A DNA stretch of 64,000 nucleotides from contig JAAOMT010000034.1 in NCBI GenBank assembly GCA_016748015.1, positions 34,838-98,837 on the forward strand, given 5' to 3'. The position numbers and the translations under genes were made by a program. Origin of the DNA: Geosiphon pyriformis. Taxonomy: Eukaryota; Glomeromycota; Glomeromycetes; Archaeosporales; Geosiphonaceae. Below, piece by piece: positions 58,060 to 64,000 of the stretch (positions are counted from its first letter, which is position 1; each line of letters starts with the position of its first letter). The notes under the pieces were generated by a model that saw nothing but the letters and a program-made list of their open reading frames with translations, was not told the DNA's origin and made no database searches.

Positions 58060-59210
58060 CAGATTCAACAGCAGGACATTTTTATAAAGAAGCAACTATA
58101 GAAAGAATCAGAAAAAAATATTATTGGCCATCAATGTATCCAGACATTATCTAATATGTTCAAAATTGTGATGCTTGTCAGAGAAGAAAAGAAACAAGAT
58201 TTAGTAAACCATTGAGACCAATTAAAATAAAACAACCATTTGATCACATTAGTATTAACTTAGTTGAACCATTAACCATAACCAATAGAGGCAACAAATA
58301 CATTACAATGGCCATAAATTATCTCACTAAATGACCAGAAGCAAAAGCCATTCAAAGAATAGACACAAAATCCATTACCAAATTCATTTATCAAAATTTG
58401 ATCTGTTAACATGGATGTCCAAAAGAACTATTATCAGATCAAAGAACTTATTTTGTGAATAAAACATTAACAGAACTAAGTCAAAGATTTGGAATTAAAA
58501 GACTATTATCATTATTATATCATCTATAAACAAATAGGTTAGTCAAAAGATTCAATAGAACATTGTATGAAGCAATTGCCAAAATCAGCCAAGAAAATCA
58601 AGATAAATGGGATTTGTTTATACCATCAGTATTATTTGTATATCAGACAATGAAGCAAAACACTATATAAGCAACACTATTTGAATTAGTATATGGTAGA
58701 ACAACAACACTACCAGTTAAAATATAAGTCAAAACATATTCAACAGAACCAATAACAGAAAAGAATTTCCAAAGAACATTGTTAAAAAAAACATATAACT
58801 TAATGAAGATATTAGAAGACAAATGGCAAAGAGCAGCTGATAATATCTAAAGGTCACAAGAAAAACAAAAAGAAAGACACAATAACCAACTACCAGATAA
58901 ACCAGTTGAATTCAAGATTGGAAACAAAGTACTTCTATATTATACCAAAATAAAAAAACAATTGGGTAGAAAATTTGACTCCAAATAGGATGGATCATTT
59001 TACATAGAAGAAATTCTTGAAAATGGAGCTTATAAATTAAAGTTGAACAACAAAAGCTTAACCAAAGCAGCACATAAAGATTATTTGAAACTATATCACA
59101 ATATAGCATTAGCATTTATCAGTAATATTTCACAACTGAGAGTACAGAGAATACTAGTCCAACCAGATGAAATTCCATAAGATCTGGAACCAATTATAAT
59201 TATTGAACCA
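58060..59210 (+). pseudogene. Ty3 element 2 integrase
   Basis: CDACQRRKE zinc-binding part near 58172, core with HISINLVEP (first Asp replaced by Asn), LLSDQRTYF (second Asp kept) and NRLVKRFNR (Glu replaced by Lys), then the tail to about 59210 with FTSKQDGSFYIEEI-like remnants of the GPF/Y module near 58980. Each catalytic loss is a single G-to-A transition. Confidence 0.82.
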
Positions 59211-59236
59211 AAAATGTCAAATTGAATAACCAAAAG

Positions 59237-59911
59237 AGTATATAAAGACATGGTATATGCAACAAAAGCAACAAAAAGAAAATAGAAATTACTGACAACA
59301 TATACACACTGATACAACAACTCTTCCAACTGATTCAACAACAGAATATGAAAATTACTATCAACTAACAAACCATTTAATACTGAAATACCAGGAAAAT
59401 ATGCTAATACAAAGTACAGAAGAAACCAGAAAGCACTGTCAACAAAATAATTCTAAAAGTAAAATTGGCAATAGAAGAGCCAACAAGTGTCACTTCATAT
59501 CAAGAAGTAACTAAAGAAACTTGGAAGTAGTGGATACAACAATTTCCAAGAAACTTTTGTTATTTCTATTTGAGACAACATCTAAATATCTGAAACTTAT
59601 ATACAGATAAGACAAAGCGATTATTCAATCCAAAGATATTACAACAACTTGAACAATTTGTGAGAAAAAACAATCTAACCACATAAGCATGAGTCATCTA
59701 TTGATTACAAATTGGATTTCAAGACTGACCCAAAATCTTATTCAATCCAGTAATAGACTCTATTACCATTAACCAAATGAAAAAAATAACCAATATCCAA
59801 TTTAAAGAATTACAGAACAAAATAACACAAGTAATTCTTGAAAAAAAAGTTTAAAAAATACTCAAAGACAAAGAATTAAAATTAGGAGATCTCAACAGAG
59901 CTCAATATTAA
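59237..59911 (+). pseudogene. ORF3 of Ty3 element 2, unknown function
   Basis: A homologue of the ORF3 at 37676-38470: in the -1 phase relative to pol it reads IYTLIQQLFQLIQQQN (coiled-coil-like), then QQLEQFVRKNNLTT, ILFNPVIDSITINQMKKITN and IQFKELQNKITQVIL, ending TAA 59909-59911. Several stops replace Gln or Trp. Conservation of position, phase and C-terminal block in two diverged elements argues that it was a real gene. Confidence 0.7.
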
Positions 59912-59924
59912 AAAGAAAAAATAA
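59909..59924 (+). other. Polypurine tract, element 2
   Basis: TAAAAAGAAAAAATAA directly precedes the 3' LTR, partly overlapping the ORF3 stop. Confidence 0.65.
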
Positions 59925-60780
59925 TGTTACTTATAAAATATAGGAAGTATATTAGCATAAATTAGCCAATCAGAAGTAGCTGTAATAAATGTGAAATTCC
60001 AGAATTTCTCTTAAGAGGAATCACAAGATTCCAGAAATTTCAGGATTCTTATACAAAGAATTGCAGGATTCTAGAATTCCAGGATTTTTCTTAAAGAAAT
60101 TGCAGGATTCTAAGAATTCCAGAATTTCTGGTGTGAAAAATTGAGAAATTAAGGAATTTTAATTATATATATATAGCAGTAGCATTAGAAAAAAAAAAAA
60201 CAGACCTTTTAGTTTAGATTTGATCTAAGTAATCTTTTTATTCACAAATATCAATAAATAATTATTCACTATCTTAATCTATTCCCCACTATCAACACTT
60301 TATATTGATAGTAATTGATACTTAATCATACTAAAACAATAGCTCTTAATTACAACTATTGACAGGATACTAACTTGCAATTGCCTTGGCTTATTTTCTT
60401 TATCTTTTCTTTATTTATTTTTTTTCTTTATTTTTTTTTTGTGTTTATTAATTGATTAAAAATTAAGCATTAAATTATTGATGTTAAGGATAACTTGGTA
60501 AAAGACCCCAAAGGAATGGTATAGAATTGAGAATTTAAAGATAACTTACCAGAAGAACATCTCTGTCAAATTACTGGCCACTATGCTGAGAAAAAAATTC
60601 AATAGAATTGTAATTCTGGGAAGCTACTAAAACACTATTAAATCTCTGTTTATTATACAAAAAACTCAACCAAAATCTTCAAATCATAAAAACCTTCAGA
60701 AACCAACATCATAATATCAATTGAGCACCAAGTTATGGGTTTGTTATTTGCTTTGAAACCCCAAATAATCACTTGTAACA
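59925..60780 (+). repeat. Ty3 element 2, 3' LTR
   Basis: 856 bases, TGTTACTTATAAAATAT...CTTGTAACA, matching 50763-51592 with the same ATTCCAGGAATT-type units (59990-60150) and T-rich tract. The many transitions between the two LTRs show an older insertion. It is followed by GTGTT, the right flank of the insertion site. Confidence 0.88.
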
Positions 60781-61340
60781 GTGTTAATTTTTTTAATCAA
60801 TTAGTAAATTCACAATAAACAAAAAAAAAAGAAAAGAAATAAAGAAATAAAGAAAATAATAAAAAAAGAAATAAAAAGATAAGCCAAGACAAGAAAGAGT
60901 TAGTATTCCATTAATAGCTGTAATCAAGAACTATTGGTCTAGTGTTTAAGTATTAATAGCTATTAACATGAAATGTTAATAGTGGGCAATAGATTATAGT
61001 TGAAATAAGTATTTTATTAATATAAAATGTTGGAACTTGAGAATTTTAGCTGGGAAATTCTGCTTTTTTTGCTTCTAATATTATTGTTATATATACATAA
61101 TTTTTGTTATACAAGATTTTTTGAATTTTTTAATTCCTTATTCTTTGAATTTCTTAATTCTTTAGCCTAAAATTCTGTAATTTCTTGAGAGGAATTCTGG
61201 AATTCTGAAATTTTGCAATTCTTTATACTGGAATCTTGCAATTTCTCTAAGAAAAATCCTGGAATTCCACTTTTACTGTGTTCTATTCTAATTGGCTAAT
61301 TTGTGTACTAATATATAATTCTTATATTTTATGAGTAACA
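60781..61340 (-). repeat. Solo LTR (reverse), right part
   Basis: The complement of the element 2 LTR from about its T-rich tract to its TGTTAC start (here ..ATGAGTAACA at 61331-61340). It contains the same repeat units in reverse (about 61130-61270). It continues 50475-50762. Confidence 0.78.
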
Positions 61341-62456
61341 TTGCTTTTTTTAATGCTACTTGCTTTGATTTTGGTTTTGGATCCTTTTTTTCTGGTATAT
61401 CATGTGCTAAAAAAAGTCTTTTAGTTGTTCAAAATAATTTATTTATTAATATTTATCTGGTATTTTCAGAATGCTTTTTAGAGCTTTTGGCAAATTAAGT
61501 GTTAGATATTGTGTAAAAATTAAGTTTTGTGAATCTGGTACTTCTGGCACCTATTTCTCAATCTTTTTTTTCTACTGTATCTGTATTATTAAATTCGAAT
61601 TTGACTTACTTATATTATTTGTTTCTTTTCTTTTAATTGTAAATAAAAAGATTTCAGATTTGGGTTTAAATAGATCAAAGATTTTAATCACCAAAATAGG
61701 TGCTTGAAATCGAAAATAGTGGTTCTTAAAGTTTTAATTAGTTTAATTTTAATAAGATTGAATCAATTGTGTTCTGCTTGGGCTCTTCAATGCTCTTATT
61801 ATCTTAATAACTGATTTAATATAGAAGTTTGTTACATGTAATGTTTAGGGTCTTAATGTTTCTGCAAAGCAAAAAAATGTTGTTTATTGGCATAAGAATT
61901 TGGGTAATATGGTTTTTATTATTAAAGAAACAAAATTAAAATTTAATGTTAGACTATAGATTGTGAATAAATTTGATAGAATGTGAATTTTTATGTTTGG
62001 TTTAAATAAAAGTTTTTTTAATGCTAGTATGATTATTGTTATAAAAAATTCTCTGGTTTACTATATTTCTAAGATAAAAAAAGTTTCTGATTAGATTATT
62101 TTAGTGTAGTTTTTTTTAAAGACAAGCTTTTAATTATGATTTTGAGTTTATATGTTAATGTTTTTACTAAAATTAGGTTTGTTTAGGCTGCAAAAGTAAA
62201 TTCTTATATTGCTAAAGCAGTTAACTTCAGTATTTTTGTTGTCTTAAATAGAGATTTCAATAAAAATAAGCCTAAAAAAAGCACAAATTTCAAGTTTTGT
62301 TTGGATTTAAAATTGATCAATTTGTTTAATAAGCATCTATTGATCAAAGTTTTCATTTAAAGTAATTCGAAAAATATTAAAAAGATCATAAATTACATTT
62401 TCATAAGTAAAAATTTGTTGTTAATAGTAGCCAGTATTATGGTTTAAGAATTTAGC
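61341..62456 (+). pseudogene. LINE relic C, ORF1 end and ORF2 start
   Basis: It resumes where 50474 stopped. 61471-61707 encodes ..VKIKFCESGTSGTYF.. and SKILITKIGA parallel to VKKLSFVELVSLPP and SKILTTKVGG of the plus-strand LINE. 61800-62456 aligns with 10035-10660, the endonuclease domain (FATCNV-like, WH, KLK, NKFDRMWIF, NRDFN). Dense stops. It ends where the LTR of element 3 begins. Confidence 0.68.
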
Positions 62457-63313
62457 AAAAAGAATCATAAAAATAATACAAACTATTCAATCATAATATA
62501 GCACAGTAATAATCTTAGAAAGGGAATGATTAACATAGTAGCAAATACCATCTCGCGATAGTGGCAAGCACCAGTTTACAATAGCAGCCAACACCAACTG
62601 GTGATAGCAGCAAATACCAGGTTGAAATATCAAAAAGAAAGTATTACAATGTGTTTTCTTATAGAACTACAAACATGTATATATACAGTAGTTTTAATAT
62701 TGGGAAATAATCAATCAAGTAATAAAAAAAATCATAACTTATCAAGCAATAGATCCAATTTTATCTAACAAACTCCACTTTAAATCATACTTTCAAATTA
62801 AATATCCCAAGAAACCTTTAAAAATCAAAAAGAAATGAAAAAAATATTTAAAACTGAACTATCACAACCCAAAGTATTAAAAAACTTACTTGTATTATTT
62901 ATTGAATAAAACTATCATTCATCAACTGAATCCCTTGGAAAAATAATCCTTGATCAAGATTATTCATGTTGTTACTAATTGATAAAAGCTTTATTGTAAG
63001 AATTAGAAAAGTGCTAAAGATCATTAACATTCTGTGTTTCTAGATTAGAGAAACACATCAGGCAATTGCAAGGATAGCCTCAGAGAAGACCCCAGACAGT
63101 GGGTAGATTTCAGTTCAGTCTTTGAGAAGGAGTACATAAATACACACAACAATCAAGAATCAAAGAATAACTTACATCACAACAGTAAAAAGAAAGCCTT
63201 CAGTATAACAGTGACATTATCACACAAATAGAATTGAGGAACTCACGAAAGACTGATTGCAATTAAAACGGGATATTAGCAATTAAATATAACAAGAAAA
63301 CCATCCCGTAACA
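62457..63313 (+). repeat. Ty3 element 3, 5' LTR
   Basis: The right end is clear: CCCGTAACA at 63313, two bases before a primer-binding site. The left end lies between the end of the LINE match (about 62450) and the tandem repeat at 62535 and is uncertain. A TATATATA at 62678 is a likely TATA box. It is not similar in sequence to the LTRs of elements 1 and 2. Confidence 0.68.
62535..62626 (+). repeat. Four tandem 23-bp repeats in LTR of element 3
   Basis: Units 62535-62557, 62558-62580, 62581-62603 and 62604-62626. The first 16 positions follow ATAG(T/C)(A/G)GC(A/C)A(A/G)(T/C)ACCA; the last seven vary. They lie about 50 bases upstream of the probable TATA box, so they may be upstream activating sites. 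Confidence 0.85.
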
Positions 63314-63315
63314 TT

Positions 63316-63333
63316 TGGTAAACCCTACGAGGA
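63316..63333 (+). other. Primer-binding site, element 3
   Basis: TGGTAAACCCTACGAGGA, two bases after the LTR. It differs from the site of elements 1 and 2 after TGGT, so another tRNA must be used. Confidence 0.65.
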
Positions 63334-63395
63334 AAGAAAATCAAAAAAGAAATAATAATTAGCAATAATTCATTGCTAAAAAGAAAGAGACAAAA

Positions 63396-64000
63396 ATGGT
63401 GACAAAAACCCCTAATCTTACTGTTCTTGAATTCTGCCATGCTATTTACACACAAAATCAAAGTGATCTTGGATTACCAGAAGGGTGTTGTCCAGCAGAA
63501 TCTGCCCTTACTTATTATATCAACGCCAGAATAAATTATCATATAAGAAAGGAAGAAGAACCACATGATGCAAAACTTGGATTGTATAGAGAATTATCAC
63601 AATACACTACAAAAGAAGTAGCAGTAATAGCTGCAACTATTGTCAAAATCCATCGAGAAATTGAGCAATACGCCAACAAAAATTTTCCAATATCCACAGA
63701 AAACACTAAGAAATGTGCCAACAAAACCAAAGAAAATTTAGAAACTAATCAGAAAAGTAACCAGCAAAAACTAGGAACACCAGCTCAAACACCAAAGAAA
63801 ACTGTCACTCAATCAATAAAGAAACAACGTATTTATTCACCAGAAGATAAATTATACCATTTTTTACCAGAAAATAAGATACAAATTCTATTAGGAGCTG
63901 CATTATCATCAACATCAACTCCACAAACACCAAGAACTCCTAGTTATACTGATAAAATTAAACAACATAACTGGGGAGACATACCAATTACAGGAGGATA
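63396..64000 (+). CDS. Ty3 element 3 Gag, N-terminal part, open to window end
   Basis: ATG 63396 begins MVTKTPNLTVLEFCHAIY and stays open for all 201 codons to the window edge. Residues 50-110 (YYINARINYHI, IVKIHREIEQYANKNF) match the N-terminal gag domain of elements 1 and 2, followed by a Lys/Gln/Thr/Pro-rich linker. It starts 80 bases after the primer-binding site, at the same place as in the others. With no stop at all it is the only intact retroelement frame of this length, so element 3 may be recent and potentially active; the rest lies outside the window. Confidence 0.85.
   Translation, partial: MVTKTPNLTVLEFCHAIYTQNQSDLGLPEGCCPAESALTYYINARINYHIRKEEEPHDAKLGLYRELSQYTTKEVAVIAATIVKIHREIEQYANKNFPISTENTKKCANKTKENLETNQKSNQQKLGTPAQTPKKTVTQSIKKQRIYSPEDKLYHFLPENKIQILLGAALSSTSTPQTPRTPSYTDKIKQHNWGDIPITGG

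Larger units (their letters stand above)
50763..60780 (+). mobile_element. Ty3/gypsy element 2, complete but strongly decayed
   Basis: A 10.0-kb element with the same order as element 1: LTR, primer-binding site, gag, protease, Cys-rich module, dUTPase-like domain, RT, RNase H, integrase, ORF3, polypurine tract, LTR. It is a different family by LTR sequence, but its proteins align along their whole length with element 1. It inserted into the reverse solo LTR of its own family. Several frameshifts and dozens of stops; catalytic residues lost in RT (YLDN) and integrase. Confidence 0.9.

Noticed and set aside
62535-62626. CRISPR-like array
   Set aside because: Four 23-bp units are directly adjacent without unique spacers, inside a retrotransposon LTR of a eukaryote.
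1-64000. tRNA, rRNA or snRNA genes
   Set aside because: I looked for cloverleaf-like and conserved rRNA words on both strands and found none that I could support.
1-64000. Mitochondrial DNA or bacterial endosymbiont origin, suggested by the low GC
   Set aside because: Spliceosomal GT-AG introns in two nuclear genes, a cytosolic ribosomal protein and nested LTR and LINE elements show a eukaryotic nuclear genome.

Overview
The window is nuclear DNA of a fungus, most likely from the arbuscular-mycorrhizal lineage (Glomeromycotina). It is very AT-rich. It holds two ordinary intron-bearing host genes, a riboflavin synthase and ribosomal protein uL13 (fungal RPL16/L13A). Everything else that can be recognised is retrotransposon in several states of decay. 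The lineage call rests on the base composition, the short GT-AG introns and a remembered resemblance of the LINE and Ty3 proteins to those of Geosiphon/Glomeromycotina; no search was run.

Layout. 1-4.4 kb: heavily decayed LINE relics. 4.8-7.3 kb: the host-gene island, riboflavin synthase (+) and uL13 (-), convergent. 7.93-14.85 kb: a full-length LINE (+) with a 10-bp target-site duplication, two overlapping ORFs, many stops. 15-17.5 kb: AT-rich relics. About 17.86-49.1 kb is one old LINE relic (-) opened by nested insertions: a 0.8-0.9 kb repeat, itself split by a second full-length LINE (-, 19.05-25.78 kb, 10-bp duplication), and an old Ty3/gypsy element (-, 26.57-46.28 kb), itself split by a younger Ty3/gypsy element (+, 29.41-39.54 kb). 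49.1-62.45 kb is another LINE relic (+), interrupted by a reverse solo LTR that is in turn split by a third Ty3/gypsy element (+, 50.76-60.78 kb). The window ends in the 5' LTR and open gag of a fourth Ty3/gypsy element.

The two better-preserved Ty3 elements share an unusual order: LTR, primer-binding site, gag with CCHC knuckle, protease, a Cys-rich module, a dUTPase-like domain, RT, RNase H, integrase, then a third ORF of unknown function in the -1 frame relative to pol, polypurine tract, LTR. The dUTPase-like domain, the Cys-rich module and ORF3 are the most interesting contents. All are present in two diverged copies, so they belong to the family and are not accidents of one copy.

The elements have decayed mainly by C-to-T and G-to-A transitions. 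In-frame stops repeatedly fall where the sister copy has Trp, Arg or Gln, and the oldest relics have become almost pure A/T while still aligning with the younger copies. The only long retroelement reading frame without a stop is the gag at the right edge.
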